Source: DASVEE01 sp036399695
Lineage (GTDB): Bacteria > Acidobacteriota > Thermoanaerobaculia > Gp7-AA8
Assembly: GCA_036399695.1 (NCBI GenBank)
Contig: DASWMP010000322.1
Span: forward strand, 12,039-76,038
Direction of reading: 5' to 3'
Length of the DNA: 64,000 bases
Shown: piece by piece, positions 8,047 through 15,730 of the stretch
Layout: each line of letters opens with the position of its first letter
Numbering within the stretch: position 1 is the first letter of the stretch
Notes under the pieces: generated by a model
The model's database searches: none
Seen by the model: only the letters and a program-made list of their open reading frames with translations
What the model was told of the DNA's origin: nothing
Made by a program: the position numbers and the translations under genes

Positions 8047-8450
8047 GCGAGAAACCGATTTTCGACTCCCGGGATCCGATTTCCGGCGTGACGCGAAGGC
8101 GGTTCGCGCAGCTCGCGGCCGCTGCTGCCGCGGTGTTGCCGTCCGCGCTCCCTGCGACATTAGCGGCGCAGGAAGTGCCGGCGCAACCGCAGCAGTCGCA
8201 GCTCTCGGCGGCGGCGCAGGCGGAAGTGGATGCGCGCATCGCCTGGACCTTCGGCAAGTATGGGGCGCGGCTCGACGACGCGCAGAAGGCGGACATTCGC
8301 AGACTGATCACCGGCTCGTACGCCGGCTTCGAGCAGATGCGCGCGTATCCGCTGGACAACAGCGTGGAGCCGTCGACGGTGTTCCGCGTCTGGCGCGCGG
8401 CGCCGCGGCGCGCCTTCGTCCCGAAAGTGGAGCGGAAGGAGAAGTCGTGA
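8043..8450 (+). CDS. Tat-exported small protein
   Basis: 135 aa from a GTG at 8043 that overlaps the previous stop (GTGA). Residues about 18-45 form a twin-arginine signal: TRRRFAQLAAAAAAVLP followed by ALPATLAAQ. The mature part is helical (AEVDARIAWTFGKYG, LDDAQKADIRRLITG) and ends in a basic tail. The gene end overlaps the start of the amidase gene, so the two are coupled; it may be a subunit or escort for an exported partner. No family recognised with certainty. Confidence 0.75.
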   Translation: MSEKPIFDSRDPISGVTRRRFAQLAAAAAAVLPSALPATLAAQEVPAQPQQSQLSAAAQAEVDARIAWTFGKYGARLDDAQKADIRRLITGSYAGFEQMRAYPLDNSVEPSTVFRVWRAAPRRAFVPKVERKEKS

Positions 8451-9838
8451 TCGGCGAGGACGTCCTCTATCTCACGGTCACGGAGCTGGCGTCGCGCATC
8501 AAGTCGCGGGCGCTCTCGCCGGTCGAGCTGACGGAGGCGTACCTGCAGCGGAGCGAGTCGGTCGGCGCGCGTCTCAACGCGTACGCCACGATCACGCGTG
8601 AGCGGGCGCTGACGGAAGCGCGTGAAGCGGAACGGGAGATTGCCGCCGGCCGCTATCGCGGGCCGCTGCACGGCATCCCGTACGCGGCGAAGGATCTGCT
8701 GGCGGCGAAGGGCTATCCGACGTCGTGGGGTGCGCCGCCGTATGCGAATCAGCGCTTCGACTTCGACGCCACGGTCATCCGCAAGCTGAAGAACGCAGGT
8801 GCGGTGCTCGTCGGGAAGGCGGCCATGATCGAGCTGGCCGGCGGGATGGGTTACCGCTACGGCACGGCGTCGATCACAGGCGGCACGAAGAACCCGTGGA
8901 ACGAGAACTGTTGGACGTGCGGCTCGTCGAGCGGCTCCGGCGCGATCGTCGCGGCGGGGCTGGCGGCGTTCGCCATCGGCACCGAGACGTGGGGCTCGAT
9001 CGTCTGCCCGTCGGCCTTCTGCGGCGTGTCGGGACTGCGCCCGACGTTCGGACGTGTCGGCCGCGGCGGGGCCATGGCGCTGTCGTACTCGATGGACAAG
9101 ATCGGCCCGATGGCCCGCAGTGCCGACGACTGCGGCCTGATCCTGGCGGCCCTCTCCGGCCACGATCCGGACGACCGCCATTCACTGCCGGACGAGGAAG
9201 GGCTCTTCGCCTACGAGCGTGACGCACGGAAGCTGCGGGTCGGCCGCGTCACGAATGCCTGGGGCAGCATGCCGGAAGACATCGCCTCCGCGACGAACGC
9301 CGCGTTCGAAACGCTGCGCGCCGGCGGCGCCACGATCGTCGACGTGAAGCTGCCGGACGGCCCGTGGGAAATGGCCGCCGCCGTGACGATCCAGGTGGAA
9401 GGGGCGTCGGCGTTCGAGTCGCTCATCGAGTCCGGCCGCGTCTCGGAGCTGCGCGATCCCGGCAGCCGCATCGGCGGCTACGTCAACATGACCATCCCCG
9501 GCCCCGACTACCTGCGGGCCCAGCGCATCCGCACGGTGCTGCAGCGGGAGATCGACAAGGTCTTCGAGCAGGTGGACGTGGTGGCCTCCGCCACGCTGCC
9601 GATCACCGCCACGCGCATGGAGACGAACCTCGAGAGCGACTTTGCCTTCTCCGATCCGATGGGCGGCATCGGCAACTTCGCCGGGCTGCCGGCCATCAGC
9701 GTGCCCTCGGGGCTGAGCTCACGCCGGCTGCCGATGGGCGTGGTGTTCATGGGGCGGGCGCTGGATGACAACGCGGTGCTGGCGGCGGCGCGGCTGTTTC
9801 AGTCGAGGACGGACTTTCATCAACAGCGGCCGGTTTGA
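8447..9838 (+). CDS. Amidase-signature-family hydrolase
   Basis: 463 aa from GTG 8447, preceded by AGGAGAAGTC and overlapping the upstream stop (GTGA). Amidase signature: catalytic Lys in PYAAKDLL, Gly/Ser-rich CGSSSGSGAIVAAGL with the cis-Ser, and nucleophile region GTETWGSIVCPSAFCG. The C-terminal part resembles GatA/6-aminohexanoate amidases (PITATRMETN, GLPAISVPSG). It lies outside any gatCAB context, so a free amidase acting on small amides or peptides is more likely than tRNA transamidation. A longer frame runs upstream to 8036 but overlaps the Tat protein gene and is rejected. Confidence 0.9.
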   Translation: MIGEDVLYLTVTELASRIKSRALSPVELTEAYLQRSESVGARLNAYATITRERALTEAREAEREIAAGRYRGPLHGIPYAAKDLLAAKGYPTSWGAPPYANQRFDFDATVIRKLKNAGAVLVGKAAMIELAGGMGYRYGTASITGGTKNPWNENCWTCGSSSGSGAIVAAGLAAFAIGTETWGSIVCPSAFCGVSGLRPTFGRVGRGGAMALSYSMDKIGPMARSADDCGLILAALSGHDPDDRHSLPDEEGLFAYERDARKLRVGRVTNAWGSMPEDIASATNAAFETLRAGGATIVDVKLPDGPWEMAAAVTIQVEGASAFESLIESGRVSELRDPGSRIGGYVNMTIPGPDYLRAQRIRTVLQREIDKVFEQVDVVASATLPITATRMETNLESDFAFSDPMGGIGNFAGLPAISVPSGLSSRRLPMGVVFMGRALDDNAVLAAARLFQSRTDFHQQRPV

Positions 9839-9843
9839 AGCAA

Positions 9844-9926
9844 GTTGGCGGTTGGCAGTTGGCAGTGGAGTACCAAAATCGCGGAGCCATTTCCACTGCC
9901 AACCGCCAACTGCCAACCGCCAACTG
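9844..9926. repeat. Family B palindromic element (TTGGCGG/TTGGCAG heptads)
   Basis: Left arm TTGGCGG, TTGGCAG, TTGGCAG in 7-bp phase; right arm has CTGCCAA and CCGCCAA steps. It fills the gap between the convergent amidase and GGDEF genes and may serve as a terminator for both. Confidence 0.85.
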
Positions 9927-9929
9927 TCT

Positions 9930-11537
9930 CTAGTGCACCACCACCCGGTTTCGCCCGCTGCGCTTGGCCTCATACAGCGCCACATCGGCACGGCGCACGA
10001 AGGCCTCGGTCAGGGCGCCGTGGCTGTCGCGCTCCGGGATCGTGGTGGCCAGGCCGGTGCTGATGGTGATGCGTTGCATTGGGGCGGCGGGGTGGGGGAT
10101 GGCCAGCTCGGCGATCTTTTCGCGGAGTGCTTCGGCCAGCTTCAGCGCCTGCTCGGCGCCGGTATCGGAGAGCAGCACCACGAACTCTTCGCCGCCGTAG
10201 CGGGCGACCAGATCGCCGGCGCGTTGCAGTGAGTCGCGCAGCGTCTTGGCCACCCGGCGCAGGCAATCGTCGCCGGCCTGGTGGCCGCAGGCGTCGTTGT
10301 AGGCTTTGAAGAAATCGATGTCGATCAGCATCAGCGACAGTGGTCCGTGCGTGCGGGCGCCGCGCCGCCATTCGCTGGCGAGCATCTCGTCGAAGTGCCG
10401 GCGGTTGGAGACGCCGGTGAGGCCGTCCTGGGTCGAGATCTCGTGCAGCGTCTCGATGGCGTGGGCGAGATGGGCGTTCGCTTCTTCGAGGGCGAGCTGT
10501 TTCTGCTCGAGATCCGCGCGCGCCTGGAAGAGACTGATCGCGCCCGCGACCTGATCGGCGAAGGCTTCGAAGGCCAGCACGTTCGCGGGGGTGAAGACGT
10601 CGGACGTGCGGCTTTCGAGGTTCAGCACGCCGAGCACTTCGTCGCGGAACCGGATCGGGACGGCGAGCTCCGACACGACGCTCGGGTTCACGTCCACGTA
10701 CTCCGGGTCCTGGGTGACGTCGAGCACGAACTGCGTCTGCGCCATACGGATGCAGCGGCCGACGATCCCGCGCGAGACAGGCCAGCGCTGGCCGGCGAAC
10801 TCCATCGAGCCGGAGACGGCCCGCTCGACGTGCTCCCCCTGCTCCCTGTTGTGGATCAGGATCGTCACGATCTCGACAGGGAAGCGGTCGTGGATGTAGT
10901 TGACGACGCGATTGAGCAGGTCGTCGAGCGTCTCGGCGTCGAGCGCGGTGCGCGACACCTCGCTCATCATCTGCATCAGGCCGGCGCGCTGTTTCAGCTC
11001 GTCGTACATCCGCGCGTTGGCGATGGCGCCGGCGATCTGGTCCGCGACCGTCGTGAGCAGCGGGAGCTGTCCATGAAATGCGGCGAGGCGCGTGCTCTCG
11101 AGGTTCAGCACCGCGACGAGCTCCCCCTTGTGGCGCACCGGGACGCAGAGCTCCGACCGTGCGTCCGGCATCGTCTCGACATAGCCGGCGACACCGCGGA
11201 CGTCGTCGAGGAGGATCGGCTCGCCGGTGAGCGCGACCTGACCGACGATGCCGCTGCCGATGGGGCGGGCGTAGCCGGGGTGAATGTGCGTCTCAACGGC
11301 GCTCGTCACCGCTTCGCAGGTGAAGACGTTGCGCTCCTGTTCGACGAGCACAAGCGCGACGAACTGCCAGTCGAACTTGTTCGCCAGCGCGTCGGTGATG
11401 CGCTGCATCATCGGGCGCAGCTCGAGATCCGAGGTGGCGATGCGGCCGATTTCGTTGAGGATCTCGAGCTGCTGCGCGCGCGGGTCGGGCGGAGGGTGAT
11501 GAAAGCCGAGACCCGTACGTCGCTCCACGAAACTCAT
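9930..11537 (-). CDS. GAF-GAF-GGDEF diguanylate cyclase
   Basis: 535 aa from the ATG at 11537 (GGAAG just upstream). Two GAF sensor domains (about residues 25-175 and 195-345; each ends with VLNLES..), a coiled coil (QARADLEQKQLALEEANAHLAHAIETL), then a GGDEF domain with the active-site motif YGGEEF. The inhibitory I-site RxxD (RAGD) sits five residues before it, so product inhibition by c-di-GMP is expected. No membrane segment, so it is a cytoplasmic sensor. Located downstream of the DevBCA-like operon on the same strand but separated by 180 bp of repeat DNA. Confidence 0.93.
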   Translation of the reverse strand: MSFVERRTGLGFHHPPPDPRAQQLEILNEIGRIATSDLELRPMMQRITDALANKFDWQFVALVLVEQERNVFTCEAVTSAVETHIHPGYARPIGSGIVGQVALTGEPILLDDVRGVAGYVETMPDARSELCVPVRHKGELVAVLNLESTRLAAFHGQLPLLTTVADQIAGAIANARMYDELKQRAGLMQMMSEVSRTALDAETLDDLLNRVVNYIHDRFPVEIVTILIHNREQGEHVERAVSGSMEFAGQRWPVSRGIVGRCIRMAQTQFVLDVTQDPEYVDVNPSVVSELAVPIRFRDEVLGVLNLESRTSDVFTPANVLAFEAFADQVAGAISLFQARADLEQKQLALEEANAHLAHAIETLHEISTQDGLTGVSNRRHFDEMLASEWRRGARTHGPLSLMLIDIDFFKAYNDACGHQAGDDCLRRVAKTLRDSLQRAGDLVARYGGEEFVVLLSDTGAEQALKLAEALREKIAELAIPHPAAPMQRITISTGLATTIPERDSHGALTEAFVRRADVALYEAKRSGRNRVVVH

Positions 11538-11560
11538 CGCTTCCGTTATGCCCCGAGCAG

Positions 11561-11614
11561 ACGATGGGACCAATGGGACCTATAGGACGCATGGGACCTA
11601 TAGGACGGACGCGG
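11561..11614. repeat. Family A element, left arm only
   Basis: Five 9-mer steps such as ATGGGACCA, ATGGGACCT and ATAGGACGC immediately upstream of the GGDEF gene; no matching right arm nearby. A half element, possibly truncated. Confidence 0.65.
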
Positions 11615-11647
11615 GCTGGATGGGCGCCAGTTCACCCCCCGAGGATA

Positions 11648-11711
11648 CGACGATTCCGATCTCCGAGTGCCGATTTACCGGAAACCGGATCTCGGAGACC
11701 GGAAATCGTCC
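11648..11711. repeat. Family I-like palindrome (GATTTCC/GGAAATC)
   Basis: Imperfect hairpin: GACGATTCCGATCTCCGAG pairs with CTCGGAGACC..GGAAATCGTC. Sits just beyond the 3' end of the adaptor-protein gene, where it could end transcription of the exporter operon. Confidence 0.7.
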
Positions 11712-11715
11712 TCCC

Positions 11716-12582
11716 TCACCGGATCCGCACTTCCACCCGCTGCCCCAGCTTGAGCGGCGTCTTCTCGTCGAAGGCGATCTTCACGAGCAGCACGCGCGCG
11801 TCGATCGGCTTGGCCGGATCCTGCGGCTTGAGGCGGCGGTTCACGACGGCGTCGGGGATCTCTTCGATCGTGCCCTGCCAGGGCTGGTCGTAGCCTTCGG
11901 CGAGGATCGTTGCTTCACCGCCGAGGCGGACGCGCGAGGCGTCGTACTCATCGACTTCCGCTTCGACGCGTGTCTTGTCGAGGTTCGCAACCGTCACGAG
12001 CTGCGCGCCGCTTTCGACCGACTCGCCGGCGTGCACGTGACGGGCGATGACGACGCCGTCGATCGGCGCGGTGATGACGGTCTTGGCCAGCACCGCTTCG
12101 AGGCGTCGCAGCTCGGCGACGGTCGAGGCGCGGCGCGCACGGGCGGCGTCGAGATCGCGCTCCGCCTTGTCCCACGCCTGGCGCGAGCCGACGTCTTCCT
12201 GGAAGAGGCTCTTCGCACGCGCGCTCTCCGACTCGTACAGCCGGATGTCCGCTTCGGCTTCACCGACGCGTGCCCGCGCCTCGGCGATGGCGGCGCGGGT
12301 GTCGTCCGCCTTGATCGTGGCGATCGTCTGTCCTTTGCGCACGTGGTCTTTCTCGTCGACCGTGAGCGTGGCGATGGTGCCGGCGACGTCGGTGCCGATC
12401 GTCACCTCGGCGCCCGGATACGCGACGAGGCGTCCTTCGGCGACGACTTTCGCCGCGTCGGGCTTCACCACGGCGCGCTGCTTCGGCGGCACGCTGCCGC
12501 GCGCGCTGCGCATTGCTTTCACCTGCGCAACCGTGACGATGATCAGCAGAAGGGCCAGTGTGGGGTAGAGGTACTTTCTCAT
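11716..12582 (-). CDS. HlyD/DevB-type periplasmic adaptor
   Basis: 288 aa. N-terminal membrane anchor (MRKYLYPTLALLLIIVTVAQV), then split lipoyl half-motifs (GTIATLTVDEKDHVRKGQTIA and VITAPIDGVVIARHVHAGESV) flanking a helical hairpin (about residues 95-165) that would contact an outer-membrane channel, then a beta-barrel domain ending VRIR. Preceded by GAGGAGC. Third gene of a tetR-permease-ATPase-adaptor operon; the combination matches the DevBCA/MacAB type exporters. No TolC gene is in this window. Confidence 0.9.
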   Translation of the reverse strand: MRKYLYPTLALLLIIVTVAQVKAMRSARGSVPPKQRAVVKPDAAKVVAEGRLVAYPGAEVTIGTDVAGTIATLTVDEKDHVRKGQTIATIKADDTRAAIAEARARVGEAEADIRLYESESARAKSLFQEDVGSRQAWDKAERDLDAARARRASTVAELRRLEAVLAKTVITAPIDGVVIARHVHAGESVESGAQLVTVANLDKTRVEAEVDEYDASRVRLGGEATILAEGYDQPWQGTIEEIPDAVVNRRLKPQDPAKPIDARVLLVKIAFDEKTPLKLGQRVEVRIR

Positions 12583-12594
12583 TGACGTTGCTCC

Positions 12595-13254
12595 TCAGGC
12601 CGCGAGGCGGCCATCGTGAATCTTGACGACGCGATCGGCGATGCTGCGCACCTTCGGATCGTGCGTGACGATCACCAGCGCGCGGTTTTCCTGCTTGGCG
12701 AGGTTGCGGAACATTTCGAGGACCTGCGTGCCGACGACGGAGTCGAGGTTCGCCGTCGGCTCGTCGGCCAGGAGGATCGGCGCATTGCCGGCCAGCGCAC
12801 GGGCGATGGCCACGCGCTGCTTCTGCCCGCCCGACAGGTCGCGCGGCAGAAAGTGCGAGCGGTCCGACAGACCGACCGCATCGATGACGCGCTTCGCTTC
12901 CGTCTGCGCGGCGGTGCCCTTCACGCCCTTCACGTTGAGCGCGTACTCGACGTTCTCGGCGGCGGTGAGTGAAGGAAAGAGGTTGAACTGCTGGAAGACG
13001 AAGCCGAGCGAACGTTTGCGGATCTCCGCGAGCCGCCGCTCGGTGACCTGCTGCCCTTCGATGAAGACCTCGCCTTCCGACGGCGTGAGGATGCAGCCGA
13101 GGATCGAGAGGAAGGTCGTCTTTCCCGAGCCGGAGGGCCCTTCGAGCGAGACGATCTCGCCACGCTCGACACTGAAGTCGATCCCCTTCAGCACGGGGAT
13201 CGTCTCGCGTCCCTCGGTGAAGGTTTTTACGACGTTATGCGTCTCGAGGATCAT
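12595..13254 (-). CDS. ABC transporter ATPase (DevA/LolD/MacB type)
   Basis: 219 aa. Walker A GPSGSGKTT, Q-loop FVFQQFNLFPSLTAAENV, signature LSGGQKQRVAIARAL, Walker B ILLADEPTANLDS, switch His VTHDPKV. The 'FQQFNL.P.L...ENV' and 'DEPTANLDS' wording places it with the LolD/MacB/DevA subgroup (family knowledge). Start ATG preceded by GGAGC. A longer frame upstream to 13734 is antisense/out-of-frame shadow of the permease and is rejected. Acts with the permease above and the adaptor below. Confidence 0.94.
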   Translation of the reverse strand: MILETHNVVKTFTEGRETIPVLKGIDFSVERGEIVSLEGPSGSGKTTFLSILGCILTPSEGEVFIEGQQVTERRLAEIRKRSLGFVFQQFNLFPSLTAAENVEYALNVKGVKGTAAQTEAKRVIDAVGLSDRSHFLPRDLSGGQKQRVAIARALAGNAPILLADEPTANLDSVVGTQVLEMFRNLAKQENRALVIVTHDPKVRSIADRVVKIHDGRLAA

Positions 13255-13260
13255 GTGAGC

Positions 13261-13291
13261 TCCGATTTTCGATTCACGATTTCCGATTTCC
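13261..13291. repeat. Family I half element (GATTTCC heptads)
   Basis: Steps GATTTTC, GATTCAC, GATTTCC, GATTTCC in 7-bp phase between the permease and ATPase genes; the matching right arm is absent. Confidence 0.65.
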
Positions 13292-13295
13292 TGGC

Positions 13296-13335
13296 GGCGC
13301 TGGTTTCGCGCCGCTATGCGCGAAACACCAGCGCC
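13296..13335. terminator. GC-rich hairpin at the permease/ATPase junction
   Basis: GGCGCTGGTTTCGCGC pairs with GCGCGAAACACCAGCGCC across a 6-nt loop. It overlaps the last codons of the permease gene and lacks a T-tract. More likely an mRNA-stability or attenuation hairpin inside the operon than a complete terminator. Confidence 0.45.
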
Positions 13336-14444
13336 GGATCGATCGACGCCACTTTCCGGAACGAGATCACCGCGGCCGTGAGGCAGAGGAGGATCGAGCC
13401 GGCGAAGACGGCGATGAAGAGCGAGTTGGGGATGATGAGCTTGAGGTCGATCTTCGACATGACCGGGCGCAGGGCGAACGCCTGCAGCGCGCCGACGGCG
13501 AAGCCGGCGACGGCGGCGATCGTGGCCTGCTTGCCGAGGATCTTGTAGATCTCGCCGTTGCCTCCGCCGATCGCTTTGACGGTGCCGAACTCCTTGATGT
13601 GCTCCATCGTGGAGGTGTAGAGCGTCTGCGCGACGACCACGATCCCGACGAGGCAGCCGAGGAAGACCGTGATGTACATGTTCAGTCCGAGGCCTGTCGA
13701 ATCGATCCAGTAGCTGCGTGAGCGCCTGGCCCATTCGTCGCGGAGATAGACGTCGTTGAACGGCAGGCGGCGCTGGATCTCGGCGCGTACCGCTTCGGCG
13801 TCGGTGCCCGGTGCGAGCTTCACGAGGATGTACGTCGTATTGCCGCGCAGCGTGTCTTCGGCGAGGGCCTGGGCCATGCGGAAGTCGAGGAAGGTGAGCG
13901 GCGTCGTCGTGAACGACTTCGCGTCGACCGTGCGGCCGATGATCTTCAACCGGCGGCCGAGGACTTCGCGGTATTCGCCGACCTCGAACGCGCCCCAGCG
14001 CTTCTTCGCCGAATCGTCGAGGACCATGTAAGGGCCGCGGCGGAGATCGTCGAGATTGCCATCGGTCACGTTGGCCGGAAAGCTCCAGGCGGCGAAGTTT
14101 TCGAGCGCGTAGACCTCCGTCCCCTCGACGGCGCCGGTCGGCAGGTTCACGTTCATGAACCAGACGATCAGGTTGTCCGCGCGCTCCACCCCTTCGATCG
14201 ACCGGACGCGCTTGATGTACGTCTCCGGGAAGGTGTGGGCAAAGTCGACGTTCGGCGTGTTGCGTGACGTCACCCAGAGGTCGGCGTCGATCTGGTCGAT
14301 CGTGAGCGAGGCGTTGTCCATCAGGCCGAGGAAGAGGCCGACCTGGACGAAGACCAGCGTCACGGCGAAGGCGACGCCGGAGACGGTGATGAAGAAGCGC
14401 AGCTTGTCGTGGAGAAGACTGCGGACTGCGAGATCGACGGACAT
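13314..14444 (-). CDS. DevC-like ABC transporter permease
   Basis: 376 aa, FtsX/MacB-fold permease. One N-terminal membrane segment (LRFFITVSGVAFAVTLVFVQVGLFLG, about 15-42), a large periplasmic domain (about 45-255), then three C-terminal segments (about 255-280, 305-325, 335-360). The opening LLHDKLRFFITVSGVAFAV..VQVGLFLGL is characteristic of DevC rather than LolC/FtsX. AGGAGAGCC precedes the ATG. With the ATPase and adaptor it forms a tripartite lipid/peptide/drug exporter under TetR control. Confidence 0.9.
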   Translation of the reverse strand: MSVDLAVRSLLHDKLRFFITVSGVAFAVTLVFVQVGLFLGLMDNASLTIDQIDADLWVTSRNTPNVDFAHTFPETYIKRVRSIEGVERADNLIVWFMNVNLPTGAVEGTEVYALENFAAWSFPANVTDGNLDDLRRGPYMVLDDSAKKRWGAFEVGEYREVLGRRLKIIGRTVDAKSFTTTPLTFLDFRMAQALAEDTLRGNTTYILVKLAPGTDAEAVRAEIQRRLPFNDVYLRDEWARRSRSYWIDSTGLGLNMYITVFLGCLVGIVVVAQTLYTSTMEHIKEFGTVKAIGGGNGEIYKILGKQATIAAVAGFAVGALQAFALRPVMSKIDLKLIIPNSLFIAVFAGSILLCLTAAVISFRKVASIDPALVFRA

Positions 14445-14451
14445 GGCTCTC

Positions 14452-14484
14452 CTGGGGCTCGGGGCTCAGGGCCCGCGGCTCGGT
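14452..14484. repeat. Family J element (GGGGCTC heptads), left arm
   Basis: Steps GGGGCTC, GGGGCTC, AGGGCCC, GCGGCTC between tetR and the permease gene. Related elements are at 52910 and 56770. Confidence 0.6.
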
Positions 14485-14523
14485 GGGGTTTCAGGTACAA
14501 GCGGGGTTACGACGGCGGGTCCG

Positions 14524-15153
14524 TTACGGTGGGGATTCGGCGCGGATCCCCTCGATCAGCGTCGCGGTCATGAACTCGGCGCGCTCCATCAGCGGGCGCC
14601 AGTCGACCCAGTCGTCATTGCACTTGGCGATGTCCAGGGAGATGACGCCGTGGACGCCGGCCCACATCGTCTGGGCGACGAGGTCGACGTCCGTCAGCTC
14701 CGGCCGGAGCTTTCCCTGGGCGATGCACTGCGTGACGATCTCTTTGAGGAAGGCGTAGGCGTCCTCTTCGGGGTTGCCTTTCCGGAGCTCGGTGTCGGCG
14801 ATCGGCGGATGGGGGGTCATGAACATCAGCCGGTAATGATTCGGCGACTGCAGGCCGAACTGGACGTAGGCCAGGCCGGTGACGCGGAGCTTCTCGAGCG
14901 GGTCGGGCAGCGCGTCCATGGCCGTGAACTGGTGGGCGAGCTGGGCAAAGTCGTGCTCGCACAGTTCTTTGAGCAGCGCTTCCTTGTCTTTGAAGTGAAA
15001 GTAGATCGCGGTGGCCGAGTACTCGATGCGGTCGGCGATCCGGCGCATGGTCACGGCCTCGTAGCCTTCGGAGGCGAACAACTCCCGGGCGGCATCCAGG
15101 ATCTTGCCCCGGATCTCTTCACGCTCTCGCTCTCGACGTTCCTTTGGTCCCAA
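14524..15153 (-). CDS. TetR-family repressor of the DevBCA-like exporter
   Basis: 209 aa. N-terminal HTH (ILDAARELFASEGYEAVTMRRIADRIEYSATAIYFHFKDKEALL) is a textbook TetR DNA-binding domain; the C-terminal ligand domain carries a TetR_C-like helix set (LGLQ..HYRLMF). It is the first gene of the exporter operon. A 7-bp inverted repeat lies 15 bp upstream of the start, so autorepression and control of the whole exporter operon is a well-supported inference. Confidence 0.93.
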   Translation of the reverse strand: MGPKERREREREEIRGKILDAARELFASEGYEAVTMRRIADRIEYSATAIYFHFKDKEALLKELCEHDFAQLAHQFTAMDALPDPLEKLRVTGLAYVQFGLQSPNHYRLMFMTPHPPIADTELRKGNPEEDAYAFLKEIVTQCIAQGKLRPELTDVDLVAQTMWAGVHGVISLDIAKCNDDWVDWRPLMERAEFMTATLIEGIRAESPP

Positions 15154-15167
15154 ACCGCGCCTCCGAT

Positions 15168-15184
15168 ACTTAACAGCGTTAAGT
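15168..15184. promoter_or_regulatory. Probable TetR operator
   Basis: ACTTAAC-AGC-GTTAAGT: perfect 7-bp inverted repeat with a 3-bp centre, AT-rich in GC-rich surroundings, 15 bp before the tetR start codon. Size and symmetry fit TetR-type operators. Confidence 0.75.
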
Positions 15185-15258
15185 TAGGTTGCGACGTTCT
15201 GATTGTCAAGGGGAACGATCGATCAATGAGACAGATCGCTCTTCGGTGAAGGGGGCCC

Positions 15259-15287
15259 AATGTGGGACAGACACTCTTGTCTGTCTC
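15259..15287. repeat. Family E hairpin (GGACAGACA/TGTCTGTC)
   Basis: TGTGGGACAGACACTCTTGT followed by CTGTC: GGACAGACA and TGTCTGTC arms around a CTCT loop. Same unit occurs at 23614, 23685 and inside yfhO-2 at 37782. Confidence 0.8.
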
Positions 15288-15333
15288 TTTCCCGCTTCGA
15301 AAGAGCAGGGAGAAAGTGACGGGGATTCGGTGC

Positions 15334-15349
15334 GGCGCCTTCAGGCGCC
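15334..15349. other. Small perfect hairpin
   Basis: GGCGCCT-TC-AGGCGCC in the spacer between tetR and the 74-aa ORF, no T-tract. The rest of the 15154-15382 spacer holds the operator, the family E hairpin and nothing else I recognise. Confidence 0.4.
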
Positions 15350-15382
15350 CGCGACTCGTGGGGGGGCGGCAGCGGCCGCGGC

Positions 15383-15607
15383 CTAGTCGGCCAGCTTCTT
15401 CATCAGCTCGTTCACGCGATCGTAGACGTGGCGGACTGATGCTTCGACTTCCTGCGTGGTCGAGTCTGGCAGCACTTCATCCATGTGGATCATGTCCAGG
15501 ATCTCGTCCGTGGCGAACAGGATGTCGGCAAGCCGGTCGAGGACGCGCTCCGACAGTGGGAGCTGAATGGCAGTCATCGGGTCGAACTGGAGGATTGTTT
15601 TGTGCAC
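15383..15607 (-). CDS. Small hypothetical protein (74 aa)
   Basis: Starts at a GTG (15607) with AGGA close upstream; an internal Met start is possible at residue 11. Sequence is amphipathic-helical (VLDRLADILFATDEILDMIH, VEASVRHVYDRVNELMKKLAD), a plausible helical bundle or coiled-coil protein. Codon positions look normal for this genome. No family recognised. Confidence 0.55.
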   Translation of the reverse strand: MHKTILQFDPMTAIQLPLSERVLDRLADILFATDEILDMIHMDEVLPDSTTQEVEASVRHVYDRVNELMKKLAD

Positions 15608-15730
15608 TCTTCCTAGGAGTGATTTATCTCCCTATATCCCTACCCTCCATTTCATCTTTGTGCCCTGATAATTTTTTGTAACAGTGTTTGCCGGTTGTTC
15701 ACGGTGAGGGCACGCCTCGTGCGAGCGAGA

